A stretch of 64,000 nucleotides of DNA from Rossellomorea aquimaris (GCF_020172085.1 NZ_JAIVAT010000005.1:62001-126000); one strand, 5' to 3'. Shown: positions 9,076 to 17,953, counted from the first letter of the stretch. The notes: a model not told the origin generated them from the sequence alone. Numbers and translations are program-made.

Positions 9076-10770
9076 TTATAAGGATTTATCGTCGATATCA
9101 TTTAACCATTGTCTAATTGGTGCAATCACTTTCTCGACTGTCCCCTCTTGGAATGGGGAGTCTAGGTTTGCAGCTTCCACTAGCGCAGTAAAGGAACGGC
9201 TCCCCCCCAGTTGACAAAGGGAAACATAATCACCCCACGCACCTTCACGATCCTTCTTCATTTTCGTCCAGAACTGAAAAGCACAGATTTGAGCCAGCGT
9301 GTAATCAATATAGTAGAAAGGTGAATTATAGATATGAGACTGACGCTGCCAGAATCCACCGTTCTCCAGGTAGGTAACATTGTCATAATCCTTGTGAGGC
9401 AAGTATACTTTTTCGATTTCCCTCCACGCAGCGTTTCGTTCAGCAGGGGTGGCCTCTGGGTTCTCATACACAAAATGTTGGAATTCATCGACAGCGACAC
9501 CGTATGGAAGGAATTGCAGCGCTTCGCTCAGATGTGAAAATTGATACTTATCCGTGTCTTCCTTAAAGAAATAATTCATCCATGGCCAAGTAAAGAACTC
9601 CATACTCATGGAATGGATCTCACACGCTTCGTACGTCGGCCATATATATTCAGGAATATCGAACCCACGGCTTGAATAGACCTGGAACGCATGGCCCGCT
9701 TCGTGGGTCAACACATCGATATCTCCCGACGTACCATTAAAGTTCGAGAAAATATAAGGCGACTCTTGGTTAGCAATATAGGTGCAATATCCGCCTCCTG
9801 CTTTCCCTTTCTTCGCTTCTAAATCCATGAGGTTCTTCTCGATCATGAAATCAAAAAATTCTTTCGTTTCAGGAGAAAGTTCTTCGTACATTTTCTTTCC
9901 ATTGTCGATAATCCACTGAGGATCCCCTTTAGGCGCTGCGTTTCCGGATGTGAATTTAAATCCTTCGTCATAAAACTTCATGGAGTCGACGCCGATGCGT
10001 TGTCCCTGTCTTTCTTTCAACTCTGTGGCTAGAGGGACGATATGCTCCTTCACCTGATCGCGGAATACTTTTACCATATCAGGAGTATAATCGGTTCTTG
10101 TCATACGATAGTACCCTAACTCAACGAAGTTTTTATACCCTAATGTAGTCGCAATCTCATGACGGAGTTTGACTAACTCATCGAATATACGGTCTAATTC
10201 TTCCTGATTTTCTTCGAAGAAGGATACAGTGGCAAGTGCCGCATCTTTTCTCGTGTCGCGATGTATGGATTGGGTGAATGGACCCATCTGGGCCAAGGTC
10301 CGCTCTTCACCTTCAAATGGAATCTTGGCAGAAGCCATTAGTTTTGTATACTTAGAAGACAGCTTATTTTCTTTTTGAAGCAGTGTGATGATTTCAGGAG
10401 AAAAAGTCTTGATTTCACTCTCTGCAAGAGAAAATAATTGATTCCCCCACTTTTTTTCTAAATCTTCACGATAAGGAGAATTCACCAGCTCCTGATAATA
10501 TTCAGTCACCATGCCGGAAACCTCAGGCATCATATCATCGATGTATTCCTGCTCTTCTTTGTAAAAGGAATCATTGGTATCGATGGAATGTCTTATATAG
10601 CATATGTTCTGCATGGTATCGATATTTAGTCGAATCTCATTGATGTCCTTGATGGCTTCCACCTGTTCAGATACATCCGAAGCAGATTTGAACTTCTGGA
10701 GCGCCTTCTCAAAAACCGGTTTAATCTCTTCCAGATTTGGTCTTTCATATGTAAATTCTTCAAACTTCAT
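9076..10770 (-). CDS. M3 family oligoendopeptidase
   Basis: The 564-residue zinc metallopeptidase carries the HExxH motif (HEAGHAFQVY, about 354-363) followed by a conserved Glu about 25 residues later (ACEIHSMSMEF). It degrades oligopeptides in the cytosol; no signal peptide is present. Length and N-terminus fit the Bacillus group of M3 oligopeptidases that is related to, but distinct from, classical PepF. AAAGGAGG lies eight bases before ATG 10770. It is a single gene with its own terminator. Confidence 0.92.
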   Translation of the reverse strand: MKFEEFTYERPNLEEIKPVFEKALQKFKSASDVSEQVEAIKDINEIRLNIDTMQNICYIRHSIDTNDSFYKEEQEYIDDMMPEVSGMVTEYYQELVNSPYREDLEKKWGNQLFSLAESEIKTFSPEIITLLQKENKLSSKYTKLMASAKIPFEGEERTLAQMGPFTQSIHRDTRKDAALATVSFFEENQEELDRIFDELVKLRHEIATTLGYKNFVELGYYRMTRTDYTPDMVKVFRDQVKEHIVPLATELKERQGQRIGVDSMKFYDEGFKFTSGNAAPKGDPQWIIDNGKKMYEELSPETKEFFDFMIEKNLMDLEAKKGKAGGGYCTYIANQESPYIFSNFNGTSGDIDVLTHEAGHAFQVYSSRGFDIPEYIWPTYEACEIHSMSMEFFTWPWMNYFFKEDTDKYQFSHLSEALQFLPYGVAVDEFQHFVYENPEATPAERNAAWREIEKVYLPHKDYDNVTYLENGGFWQRQSHIYNSPFYYIDYTLAQICAFQFWTKMKKDREGAWGDYVSLCQLGGSRSFTALVEAANLDSPFQEGTVEKVIAPIRQWLNDIDDKSL

Positions 10771-10871
10771 ACATTTTGCCTCCTTTTAAATTCATCCCGA
10801 ACTATAGTTATTCGACCTCAAATAAGGAATTTCCTGTTAAAGTAGGATTGAATTTCGATAATGCTAATAAA

Positions 10872-10897
10872 ACAAAAACCCCGTCTAGCGGACGGGG
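10872..10897 (-). terminator. Terminator of mhqR
   Basis: CCCCGTC/GACGGGG form a stem with a five-base loop, followed on the minus strand by TTTTTGTTTT. Confidence 0.92.
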
Positions 10898-10911
10898 CAG
10901 GTTGGTGGAAC

Positions 10912-11370
10912 TTAATAGGACAAATCTTTAATGGATAGTCCAAGCTTTTTCAGATTCTGTATCGTTTCTTCCTTTTCATCCGAAGATAAAGAAGACATCA
11001 ATTCATGGATCCTCTTCTCATGATTCGGGAAAATATCATCTATTAACTCCCTGCCATCCTCCGTGATCTGAGCATAGGTCACGCGACGATCCTTCGGACA
11101 TGCAACACGTTTCAGGTAACCTTTTTGTTCAAGCTTATCGACAACATACGTGATGCTTCCGGATGCTAACAGGATCTTTCCGCCTATTTGCTGCAAGGGC
11201 TGGTCTCCCTTATGATATAGTAGCTCCAGGACTGCAAATTCAGTAGGATTTAATCCATTTTCTTGAATGTTTTTGTTTATTTCTTCATTTAAGGCTTTAA
11301 AAGCTCTCGACAGGACAATGAAAAGCTTCAATGATTGTTTTGAATCCTGCAATTCTTTCATGGCATTCAT
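10912..11370 (-). CDS. mhqR: MarR-family repressor, MhqR-like
   Basis: The 152-residue winged-helix regulator closely resembles B. subtilis MhqR (YkvE), including the block LNPTEFAVLELLYHKGDQPL and the recognition region ASGSITYVVDKLEQKG. MhqR represses quinone- and catechol-detoxifying dioxygenases and azoreductases and is released by electrophiles. None of those targets is in this window, so it would act in trans. A partial TATCTC half-site lies upstream (about 11384-11390), too weak to call an operator. Confidence 0.82.
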   Translation of the reverse strand: MNAMKELQDSKQSLKLFIVLSRAFKALNEEINKNIQENGLNPTEFAVLELLYHKGDQPLQQIGGKILLASGSITYVVDKLEQKGYLKRVACPKDRRVTYAQITEDGRELIDDIFPNHEKRIHELMSSLSSDEKEETIQNLKKLGLSIKDLSY

Positions 11371-11452
11371 TCCTTTAAAGAATATATCTCAGTTTCAAAA
11401 TATTATACAAAGAAAACCTCACATTGTCAAACTAGAGAGAGATACCATACCA

Positions 11453-11488
11453 AACCAAAGGACGGTGCGCGCGCACCGTCCTTTGGTT
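11453..11488. repeat. 36-bp perfect palindrome without spacer
   Basis: Bases 11453-11470 (AACCAAAGGACGGTGCGC) are followed directly by their exact reverse complement. The centre is GCGCGC and there is no T run on either side, so it is not a typical terminator although it lies after the spo0E stop codon. In RNA or extruded DNA it would fold into a very stable hairpin. Confidence 0.9.
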
Positions 11489-11596
11489 GTTTGAAATAAC
11501 GACAAATTCGTTTGATTGTCTAATTTTAAAAGTGGGATTAGTTGGAGATTCTTTCTCTTTTATCATGCTAAATGATGAGGGGTTCTTGTTGAGTGG

Positions 11597-11842
11597 TCAA
11601 GAAGCAGTGCGTTTTAATATGCTCTTGATGTATTGCCCGAAATCAAGTGATGATTCCTGTGATGCTAGTGGTACAACGTTATGTGTACACTTTTCATAGT
11701 CGTTCAAGAGCTGATCCAATTGCTGGCTGCATTTGATTGTTTCTTCTGCACAAAGCCCCAGATTCTCCCCGAGTGAAATCATTTCTGAACGTTTCTGATT
11801 GATTCTCAATAATAACCATTTTTGTTTTAAAAGACGACCCAT
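11597..11842 (-). CDS. spo0E: Spo0E, Spo0A~P phosphatase
   Basis: The 81-residue protein has two helices and a tail, with the signature TIKCSQQLDQLLNDYEKC, close to the corresponding stretch of B. subtilis Spo0E (about 85 residues). It dephosphorylates Spo0A~P and holds back entry into sporulation; the C-terminal tail modulates activity in B. subtilis. AAGGAG lies ten bases before ATG 11842. The position between mhqR and the mtn genes agrees with B. subtilis. A perfect 36-bp palindrome lies downstream. Confidence 0.8.
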   Translation of the reverse strand: MGRLLKQKWLLLRINQKRSEMISLGENLGLCAEETIKCSQQLDQLLNDYEKCTHNVVPLASQESSLDFGQYIKSILKRTAS

Positions 11843-11997
11843 TTCTACTAAACTCCTTTTTTAGCTCCTAGTCTATATTTAGTAAAATCGTTACTTGAGA
11901 ATTATCGCAAGTATTATCAGAAAAGTAAATAGATTCGCAAAACAAGACAAAATAACTAGTAATGTATCTTTATCTGACATTTTTCGCCAAAACCAAA

Positions 11998-12235
11998 GGA
12001 TGAAGCTGGAGTATATCTAAATATATCAATCTAAAGACGAACTACCTTTACTGATGAGTTCTATACGATCACTTGTTACACCGCTGCCTGATTACGTGCA
12101 AGATTCCGCTTTGCACTCCAAACAACAGCCGGAACCTGCTAAATGCACTAAGTCATAAAAATAAAAATCCGAACGATTTCAAAGAATCATTCGGATATTA
12201 CTTTGATTATAATACTTTTGTCTCTGCTTCATCCC
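11998..12235. repeat. Dispersed intergenic repeat, copy 1 (MITE-like)
   Basis: This non-coding block of about 235 nt shares long stretches with 42241-42525, including an identical 20-mer (12067-12086), a nearly identical 32-nt block (about 12021-12053) and the run TTGCACTCCAA. Its ends are roughly inverted: GGATGAAGCTGGAG on the left, complement of CTCTGCTTCATCC on the right. It fills most of the 400-nt gap between spo0E and mtnD and contains the mtnD terminator. No reading frame is present. Confidence 0.75.
12158..12196 (-). terminator. Terminator of mtnWXBD inside the repeat
   Basis: A 12-bp stem (12067+100 to 12178 with 12185-12196) pairs completely on the minus-strand RNA through one G-U pair and is followed by TTTTTATTTTTAT. 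It belongs to the dispersed repeat. Confidence 0.85.
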
Positions 12236-12244
12236 GATAGTAGA

Positions 12245-12757
12245 TTAATAGATGGGAACCCAGCCTTCACGTGTAACGAAAATACGGACTGCGACTACTT
12301 TCTTATCTTCGCTTAAAGTGAAATAGTGGCGGATATTCTCTGGAACAGAGATTAAGTCTCCCGGATTAAGGTGAACCTCAAAGAAATCTCCGTCACTTCC
12401 TTGAATGATAAATACACCATGACCATTTACAATAAAACGGACTTCATCATCTGTGTGATGATGCTCTTGTTGAAAACTCTTTAGAAGCTCTTCAAGATTA
12501 GGGGTTTCTTCCGAAAGAGAAATGATATCCCATGCCTGATATCCCCTTCTCTCCGAAATGTCTTCTATTTCTTCTTTGAATGTAAACAGAATGTGTTCCT
12601 TATCACCTTCCGTCAATACATATTGCTCTTGAAGACTCTTGTCCAGCTTTCCGATATCCCACTGTTCATATACTACTCCTTGTTCTCTTAAATAGCGTAC
12701 TACCTCCTCTTGATCTTCTATCACTTGGTTTTTACCTTGGATTTTGATCGTTGTCAT
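12245..12757 (-). CDS. mtnD: Acireductone dioxygenase
   Basis: The 170-residue cupin carries the metal-binding cluster HHHTDDEVRF (about 95-104) and a later His in the second cupin motif (NIRHYF). With iron it converts the acireductone to 2-keto-4-methylthiobutyrate and formate, the last ring-opening step of the methionine salvage pathway. AAAGGAGG precedes ATG 12757. It is the final gene of mtnW-X-B-D under the SAM-I riboswitch at 15.4 kb, 15 bases after mtnB. Confidence 0.95.
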   Translation of the reverse strand: MTTIKIQGKNQVIEDQEEVVRYLREQGVVYEQWDIGKLDKSLQEQYVLTEGDKEHILFTFKEEIEDISERRGYQAWDIISLSEETPNLEELLKSFQQEHHHTDDEVRFIVNGHGVFIIQGSDGDFFEVHLNPGDLISVPENIRHYFTLSEDKKVVAVRIFVTREGWVPIY

Positions 12758-12772
12758 GATCTGATTCCTCCT

Positions 12773-13399
12773 TTAGTTATGGATTTTAGTATTCGTTACA
12801 GATAAAAGAGCAAGTTGGTATTGAAACAAAAACTCACAAGCTTCTAATAGTTTTTTGGCTTCAAAACCGGTTCGTCCCCATACAGTAATCCCGTGATTTC
12901 GAATGAGCACCGCCCCTTTATCCTCTTTAATGTGGGGTTGAAATGCATCTGCTAAAGTGGGGATATGTGCATGATTTTGAATGATTGGAATCGCAAGTGA
13001 ATCATGTTCCCCCCATTTATCCCAAGCTTTAATCAGTTCCTGATTTTTCAATAAAACAACACCTTCATCCCCGTATATCTCACTGATTACGTTATTTGCC
13101 ACAGTATGAACATGCAGGCTGCAGCCTGCTTTACTTTCTGTGAACACATGACGATGCAGGAGCGTTTCGGCTGATGGACGCAATGGTGTATCTTCAATCG
13201 CATCACCACGTGCATTTACAAGGAGGAAGTCTTCTTTCGTGTGTTTTCTTTTATCCTTGCCGCTTGCCGTAACCAGGAAAGTAACGGGGGAAGAACCTAC
13301 ACGTATGGCAAGGTTTCCACTTGTTCCCATAAACCAGTCCCTGTCTGCTAATTCTCTTTTTATTTCAGCAAGTTCTTCCCATTGTTCCTGATAGTTCAC
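12773..13399 (-). CDS. mtnB: Methylthioribulose-1-phosphate dehydratase
   Basis: The 208-residue class II aldolase-fold protein has zinc ligands in [12 protein letters not shown] and a C-terminal His in [10 protein letters not shown]. It dehydrates 5-methylthioribulose 1-phosphate to 2,3-diketo-5-methylthiopentyl 1-phosphate. The GTG start at 13399 overlaps the mtnX TGA by four bases (GTGA), with AAGGAG upstream. Salvage operon context makes the assignment firm. Confidence 0.95.
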   Translation of the reverse strand: MNYQEQWEELAEIKRELADRDWFMGTSGNLAIRVGSSPVTFLVTASGKDKRKHTKEDFLLVNARGDAIEDTPLRPSAETLLHRHVFTESKAGCSLHVHTVANNVISEIYGDEGVVLLKNQELIKAWDKWGEHDSLAIPIIQNHAHIPTLADAFQPHIKEDKGAVLIRNHGITVWGRTGFEAKKLLEACEFLFQYQLALLSVTNTKIHN

Positions 13400-14061
13400 G
13401 TGATCACTCCTTCTTTTTCCAGGGCTTCGATGCAGTCATGAAAGGTTTCAAAGGAAATGAAAGGTATTCCATCTTCTTTGCATTTTTGTGCAAGATAGTC
13501 CCTGGCTATCACCATATCCCCCTGCTTGGCCAATTCAAGATCTGTGACCGAATCACCGATCACGATGACACTGGCTCCTTCAGGTTTTGATAACGTTCTA
13601 AGGATGGAGGGTTTACAGCATCCACACCCCTTACTTCCACATTGTTCATCACAGGGATACGGCCATCGGATGGAAATCGTCGTTTCACTGAAGCTTGCTT
13701 CATTGCAAAAGACCTCTTGAAACGGACCATATGCTTCTAATATAGGATGAATAAAGAAATCGATTCCACCGCTTACAATGTACAGGGAAATCCGATTCTC
13801 TATCGTATATTCGACAAATTCCTTAAAGCCTTTACGTATAACCGCTGTATTTCTTAAATACTGGATCATTTCGTCCTTCATTGAGGAAGGAATAAGAGAG
13901 AATAATTGGGTGACTCCTTCTTTTATAGAAAGTGAGCGTTCTAAAACCGCATCCTTAATTGGTTCCCATTCCGGAGGGGCGAAATGCTTCATCAACGAAA
14001 TGATATTATCGGTTTCTGTAATGGTCCCGTCAAAATCACAGAGAATAATCGGACGCGTCAC
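13396..14061 (-). CDS. mtnX: HK-MTPenyl-1-P phosphatase
   Basis: This HAD-superfamily phosphatase of 221 residues has [12 protein letters not shown] near the N-terminus, a conserved SGG and the [10 protein letters not shown] motif near residue 155. A Cys-rich insert ([16 protein letters not shown]) is also found in B. subtilis MtnX. It removes phosphate from 2-hydroxy-3-keto-5-methylthiopentenyl 1-phosphate. I choose GTG 14061 ([12 protein letters not shown]) because GGAGGT lies nine bases upstream and the GTG overlaps the mtnW TAG (TAGTG); the frame extends eight codons further, through that ribosome site. Confidence 0.93.
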   Translation of the reverse strand: MTRPIILCDFDGTITETDNIISLMKHFAPPEWEPIKDAVLERSLSIKEGVTQLFSLIPSSMKDEMIQYLRNTAVIRKGFKEFVEYTIENRISLYIVSGGIDFFIHPILEAYGPFQEVFCNEASFSETTISIRWPYPCDEQCGSKGCGCCKPSILRTLSKPEGASVIVIGDSVTDLELAKQGDMVIARDYLAQKCKEDGIPFISFETFHDCIEALEKEGVIT

Positions 14062-15269
14062 TATACCTTTACCTCCTCTCCCCACAGAGACAGTGCTTTC
14101 CTGAGTTCACTTTGAGTTTCTGCTGCTTCTCTAAGATTCACTCCTTCTAATACGGCATCAATCGCCTGCAAGAATGCTTTCCCCCCACCGATTGCCCCAT
14201 CAGGATGCCCATGGATGCCACCTCCGGCATTAATGACACAGTCAAACCCAAAGTCTTTCACCAATAGTGGTACAAGAGCAGGGTGAATCCCCGCTGATGG
14301 CACTGGCAACACCTTTTTGAAAAATGCATCTTCCTTGGTCAACTCTTCGCTGACGGATAATACTTGATCCTTATTCAGGGCGACGCTCCCATATGGAGAC
14401 GGAAATAAAGAAAAATCAGCCCCTGTCATTCGGAGAAATTTACCCACCCATAGTGAATATCCAACTCCATATGATGGGGATGCAGCCACAGCCCCTGCAA
14501 ATGCAGGGTGGGCCATGATGGGAAGAGAGATTCCGGGATCTTCTCTCAGTTCCTGAAGGACGTCGAGACCATAAGAGAAAACATTGAATAATAGAGCATC
14601 GGCACCAAGTTCACGGGCTCTCTTTGCTTTTTCCTTTAATTCAGAAGTCCTCCCTGAAAGATTTACGGCATACAGCGTTCTCTTACCGGTTTCTTCATAC
14701 ACTTCTTGTAATACTCTCTTTCCTGTCCTGATTCTCTCAATAAAGGGGGTAAGCGGGTTATCAAAAAGAATCTCATCGTCTTTTACAACATCCACGCCAC
14801 CCATGGCCTGAGCTTTCAACTGATTTTCCAAATAGGTAAGATCCCTTCCGATTACCCCTTTAAAGATACTCATCAGCAACGGCCTTTCCTTTACACCTGT
14901 TAACTCCCTTATTCCATCAATCCCAAACCGTGGTCCAGGATAATTCTTTTTAAGATCAGCGGAAAACTCTAAGTCTACTAATTTCACTTCACCATCTAAA
15001 GAAAGCTTTCCAAAAACGGTTGTAAGGACAGCAGGCAAATCGTTTGAAAAATTATGACCTGGATAACCGATCTTCACCAAACCGGCCGCACCATCTTTAC
15101 TCTCTCTGATGGATACTACTCTCCCCTTGTACTTCTGTAATTGTTCTTGTTCCAGTGTAGGCAAGTCCGTCCACGAACCAACTGTTAATCCCAGGGCAAT
15201 TCCTTCAGCCTTTTTTTCAAACGTTCCTGTTTTCCCCTTTATTTTATAAGTTGCTATCACTTCACTCAT
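14061..15269 (-). CDS. mtnW: DK-MTP-1-P enolase (RuBisCO-like protein)
   Basis: The 402-residue RuBisCO-like protein enolises 2,3-diketo-5-methylthiopentyl 1-phosphate in methionine salvage. The carbamylated-lysine region is retained ([10 protein letters not shown], about 150-159), while the family lacks several residues needed for carboxylation. AAGGAGG precedes ATG 15269. It is the first gene behind the SAM-I riboswitch and is translationally coupled to mtnX. Confidence 0.95.
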   Translation of the reverse strand: MSEVIATYKIKGKTGTFEKKAEGIALGLTVGSWTDLPTLEQEQLQKYKGRVVSIRESKDGAAGLVKIGYPGHNFSNDLPAVLTTVFGKLSLDGEVKLVDLEFSADLKKNYPGPRFGIDGIRELTGVKERPLLMSIFKGVIGRDLTYLENQLKAQAMGGVDVVKDDEILFDNPLTPFIERIRTGKRVLQEVYEETGKRTLYAVNLSGRTSELKEKAKRARELGADALLFNVFSYGLDVLQELREDPGISLPIMAHPAFAGAVAASPSYGVGYSLWVGKFLRMTGADFSLFPSPYGSVALNKDQVLSVSEELTKEDAFFKKVLPVPSAGIHPALVPLLVKDFGFDCVINAGGGIHGHPDGAIGGGKAFLQAIDAVLEGVNLREAAETQSELRKALSLWGEEVKV

Positions 15270-15310
15270 TGTCGTTCATCCTCCTTACAGAATACTCCTA
15301 TCATTCTTTA

Positions 15311-15346
15311 CAAAACAAAAAACCTCTTCCTGATAAGAAGAGGTTT
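15311..15346 (-). terminator. Riboswitch-controlled terminator before mtnW
   Basis: AAACCTCTTC and its complement form a 10-bp stem with a seven-base loop, followed on the minus strand by TTTTTTGTTTTG. It is the expression platform of the SAM-I riboswitch. Confidence 0.93.
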
Positions 15347-15362
15347 GCCATTATCACTCTTT

Positions 15363-15462
15363 CTTATCTGTCAGCTCATTAGCTGCAAGAATTAGCACCG
15401 TGCTTGAAAAAGTCGGTTGCCGGGCTTCATAGGGCTGGTCCCTCCGCCTGCTCTTGATAAGA
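15363..15462 (-). promoter_or_regulatory. SAM-I riboswitch (S-box) of mtnWXBD
   Basis: The minus strand shows the S-box core: CTTATCAAGAG opening P1, GGCGGAGGGA, then GAAGCCCGGCAACC, then GCACGGTGCTAATTC and the closing GATAAG. SAM binding would favour the downstream terminator and shut off salvage genes. Confidence 0.95.
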
Positions 15463-15490
15463 ATCTAATTTTTTTATTTAATTCAGTTGG

Positions 15491-15519
15491 ATTATTGCAC
15501 CATTTCCCGCTGATGTCAA
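15491..15519 (-). promoter_or_regulatory. Sigma-A promoter of mtnWXBD
   Basis: TTGACA (15514-15519) and AATAAT (15491-15496) are 17 bases apart on the minus strand, just upstream of the S-box. The TGA stop of mtnE lies inside the -35 hexamer. Confidence 0.8.
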
Positions 15520-16700
15520 TCCCTTTTGTGAAATAATTCTAAATTTTCTATACGGGAAATGGCTTCTTTTATGCGTTCGTTTGTGGTTAACAGCCCGACT
15601 CGGACGTACCCTTCCCCGTATTCTCCAAATCCTACGCCTGGTGCCACAGCAACATTGATTTTCTCGAGTAAATAGGTTGAAAACTCAACGGATGTGAATC
15701 CTTCCGGCACTTTCAGCCATGCAAAGAAAGAACCTTGTGGGGCTTTAACATCCCACCCTATTTCCTCCAGTCCTGAAATTAATAGATTCCTTCTATCTTC
15801 GTATGTAGCAACCAGATCGGTAACGCAATCCTGTGGACTTAATAAAGCCGTGGTTGCTGCTTCCTGAATGGCCCCGAACAGACTGACGTAAAGGTGATCC
15901 TGCAGGAGGTTGATCGCCTCTATGACACTCTTATTCCCCACAGCAAATCCGACTCTCCAACCGGCCATATTATATGTCTTCGAAAGTGTATAAATCTCGA
16001 TCCCGACATCCTTTGCGCCTTTCGTTTCCAGAAAACTTATAGGCTTCTGTCCATCGAAACCAATTGCCCCATAGGCGAAGTCGTGCACTACACAAATATC
16101 ATGCTGTGCAGCAAGTTCCACTGTTTCTTCGAAAAACTGTGATGTAGCGGTTGCACCGGTAGGATTATTGGGATAGTTGAGGAACATTACTTTGGCGTTT
16201 TCTAATTCCTCCGGGGAATAATCACTATAATCAGGCAAAAATCCATTCTCTTCTTTTAACGGCATTGTGACCATTTTCGCTTCAGCCAATGCAACCCCTG
16301 ATAGATAATCCGGATACCCTGGATCGGGTACCAAAACACCATCGCCAGGGTTTAATAAACATTGCGGGATCTCAACTAATCCGGCTTTCCCTCCGAACAG
16401 GACGGCCACTTCTGTTTCAGGATTGATTTCTACCCCATATTCACGGAGGTAGAAAGCTGAAATCGCCTCTTTAAAGGATGTCAAGCCTCGAAATGGCGGA
16501 TACTTATGATTGGCCGGCGAAGAAGCAGCTTCTTTCAGTTTATCCACAATATGCGGAGGCGTCGGTTGATCCGGATTTCCCTGCCCAAGATTAATGACGT
16601 CATGCCCCTTATTTACGACAGCATTCACTGTACCTGCTAGGGACGCAAAAAATTGTTGAGGCAACATTTCTAAACGTGATGCCTTTTTAAAGTTTTTCAT
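15516..16700 (-). CDS. mtnE: Methionine-salvage aminotransferase
   Basis: The 394-residue fold-type I PLP aminotransferase carries the lysine motif SLSKTYNMAGWR-type (TLSKTYNMAGWRVGFA, about 238-253) and PNNPTGA near residue 165. It is very close to B. subtilis MtnE (YkrV), which transaminates 2-keto-4-methylthiobutyrate to methionine, preferring glutamine as donor. It has its own promoter in the divergent region with mtnU and no SAM riboswitch. Its stop codon overlaps the mtnW promoter. Confidence 0.93.
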   Translation of the reverse strand: MKNFKKASRLEMLPQQFFASLAGTVNAVVNKGHDVINLGQGNPDQPTPPHIVDKLKEAASSPANHKYPPFRGLTSFKEAISAFYLREYGVEINPETEVAVLFGGKAGLVEIPQCLLNPGDGVLVPDPGYPDYLSGVALAEAKMVTMPLKEENGFLPDYSDYSPEELENAKVMFLNYPNNPTGATATSQFFEETVELAAQHDICVVHDFAYGAIGFDGQKPISFLETKGAKDVGIEIYTLSKTYNMAGWRVGFAVGNKSVIEAINLLQDHLYVSLFGAIQEAATTALLSPQDCVTDLVATYEDRRNLLISGLEEIGWDVKAPQGSFFAWLKVPEGFTSVEFSTYLLEKINVAVAPGVGFGEYGEGYVRVGLLTTNERIKEAISRIENLELFHKRD

Positions 16701-16753
16701 TCATTCACCTACTCATTTTTTGAAAATTTATTACTTTCAAATTCTAGTCACAA

Positions 16754-16782
16754 ATGATATAACGGAACATAAAGAATGTAAA
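16754..16782 (-). promoter_or_regulatory. Sigma-A promoter of mtnE
   Basis: On the minus strand TTTACA (16777-16782) and TATCAT (16754-16759) are 17 bases apart, 54 bases upstream of the mtnE start. No S-box lies between promoter and gene. Confidence 0.7.
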
Positions 16783-16820
16783 GGAATAAATGCCAAATCG
16801 TACATAAAGAGGTGAAGAAA

Positions 16821-17603
16821 ATGATTCATAAGATTGGTCTCGCCCAGATGGATATTGCATTTGGGAAACCTGAAGAAAATATGGAAAAAGTCGAACAGTG
16901 GGTCAGAAAAGCAAAGGTAGATGGTTGCACTACGGTTGTACTTCCTGAACTGTGGACGACTGGCTATGATCTAACACGGATGGATGAGATCGCAGATGAA
17001 GGAGCAGAAGACTCCTCCACCTTCCTGACTTCCCTTTCAAAGAAATACTCCATCCACATCATAGGTGGTTCTGTAGCAAATAAATCAATGGACGGAATCA
17101 GAAATACACTTATAGCAGTCGATTCAAAGGGTATACTCGTAAAACAGTATTCTAAGCTTCATTTGTTTAAATTAATGGATGAGCATCACTATTTACTTCC
17201 TGGACAGGAGGACGGGATGTTCTCACTGGAAGAGACAAAGATGGCTGGTCTCATCTGTTACGATATCCGTTTTCCTGAATGGTTCAGAAAGCATGTATTG
17301 CTTGGAGCAAAAGTTGTTTTTGTCGTTGCTGAATGGCCAAGTGCAAGGATCGATCACTGGCAAACTCTCCTAAAGGCAAGGGCGATTGAAAATCAATGTT
17401 TCGTCATTGCCTGCAACCGGGTGGGCAGTGATCCAAATAATGAATTTGGCGGCTGTTCACTCATTATTGATCCATGGGGTGAAATACTCGCTAAAGGAAC
17501 TCAAACGGAAGAACTGGTCTCAGCTGAAATCAATTTACAAGAAGTAGAAAAAGTCCGCAAACAAATTCCGATCTTTCAAGATCGAAGACCAGAATATTAT
17601 TAA
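16821..17603 (+). CDS. mtnU: Carbon-nitrogen hydrolase of methionine salvage (omega-amidase type)
   Basis: The 260-residue nitrilase-superfamily enzyme keeps the Glu-Lys-Cys triad: LPELWTTGYD (about 40-49), YSKLHLF and GLICYDIRFPE. By position and similarity it is B. subtilis MtnU (YkrU). Such omega-amidases hydrolyse 2-ketoglutaramate left when MtnE uses glutamine, pulling the transamination forward. I start at ATG 16821, six bases after AGAGGTG; the in-frame GTG at 16812 is part of that site. It is divergent from mtnE. Confidence 0.88.
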   Translation: MIHKIGLAQMDIAFGKPEENMEKVEQWVRKAKVDGCTTVVLPELWTTGYDLTRMDEIADEGAEDSSTFLTSLSKKYSIHIIGGSVANKSMDGIRNTLIAVDSKGILVKQYSKLHLFKLMDEHHYLLPGQEDGMFSLEETKMAGLICYDIRFPEWFRKHVLLGAKVVFVVAEWPSARIDHWQTLLKARAIENQCFVIACNRVGSDPNNEFGGCSLIIDPWGEILAKGTQTEELVSAEINLQEVEKVRKQIPIFQDRRPEYY

Positions 17604-17622
17604 GTCAATGATAAAAAATTTG

Positions 17623-17652
17623 TTGACATGGAAAATGCTTCAATGGTACCAT
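17623..17652 (+). promoter_or_regulatory. Probable promoter of mtnKA
   Basis: TTGACA at 17623-17628 is followed after 18 bases by TACCAT, about 45 bases before the S-box. The -10 match is only fair. Confidence 0.5.
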
Positions 17653-17694
17653 TCAATTCAAATGATTCCGAAAATTAACTAAATAGCGTACGCA

Positions 17695-17850
17695 ACTCTT
17701 ATCAAGAGCTGGCTGAGGGATTTGGCCCTATGAAGCCCAGCAACCGACCATAATACCGTTGTAAGACGGGGCGCTGTATGCGCCGGATTAATTGATCCAG
17801 TAAGGCACGGTGCTAATTCCAACAGAAAGACTATCTTTCTGAGAGATAAG
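17695..17850 (+). promoter_or_regulatory. SAM-I riboswitch (S-box) of mtnKA
   Basis: The core runs CTTATCAAGAG, GGCTGAGGGA, GAAGCCCAGCAACC, GCACGGTGCTAATTCC and closing GAGATAAG. It is about 55 nt longer than the mtnW copy because of an extra GC-rich hairpin and spacer (about 17760-17800) before the GCACGGTGC element. Confidence 0.95.
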
Positions 17851-17871
17851 AGGTGACGAAGATCAATCTTC

Positions 17872-17904
17872 AAGCCTCTTTCGAACATGGAAAGAGGCTT
17901 TTCT
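17872..17904 (+). terminator. Riboswitch-controlled terminator before mtnK
   Basis: AAGCCTCTTTC and its complement form an 11-bp stem with a seven-base loop, followed by TTCT. It is the S-box expression platform. Confidence 0.9.
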
Positions 17905-17953
17905 CATGCCATGGAAAAGCCTCCGTAAACCGTTTTTAAAAGGAGGAATGAAA

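Noticed and set aside
11376-11405. MhqR operator upstream of mhqR
   Set aside because: Only one TATCTC half-site is convincing; the other half does not match.
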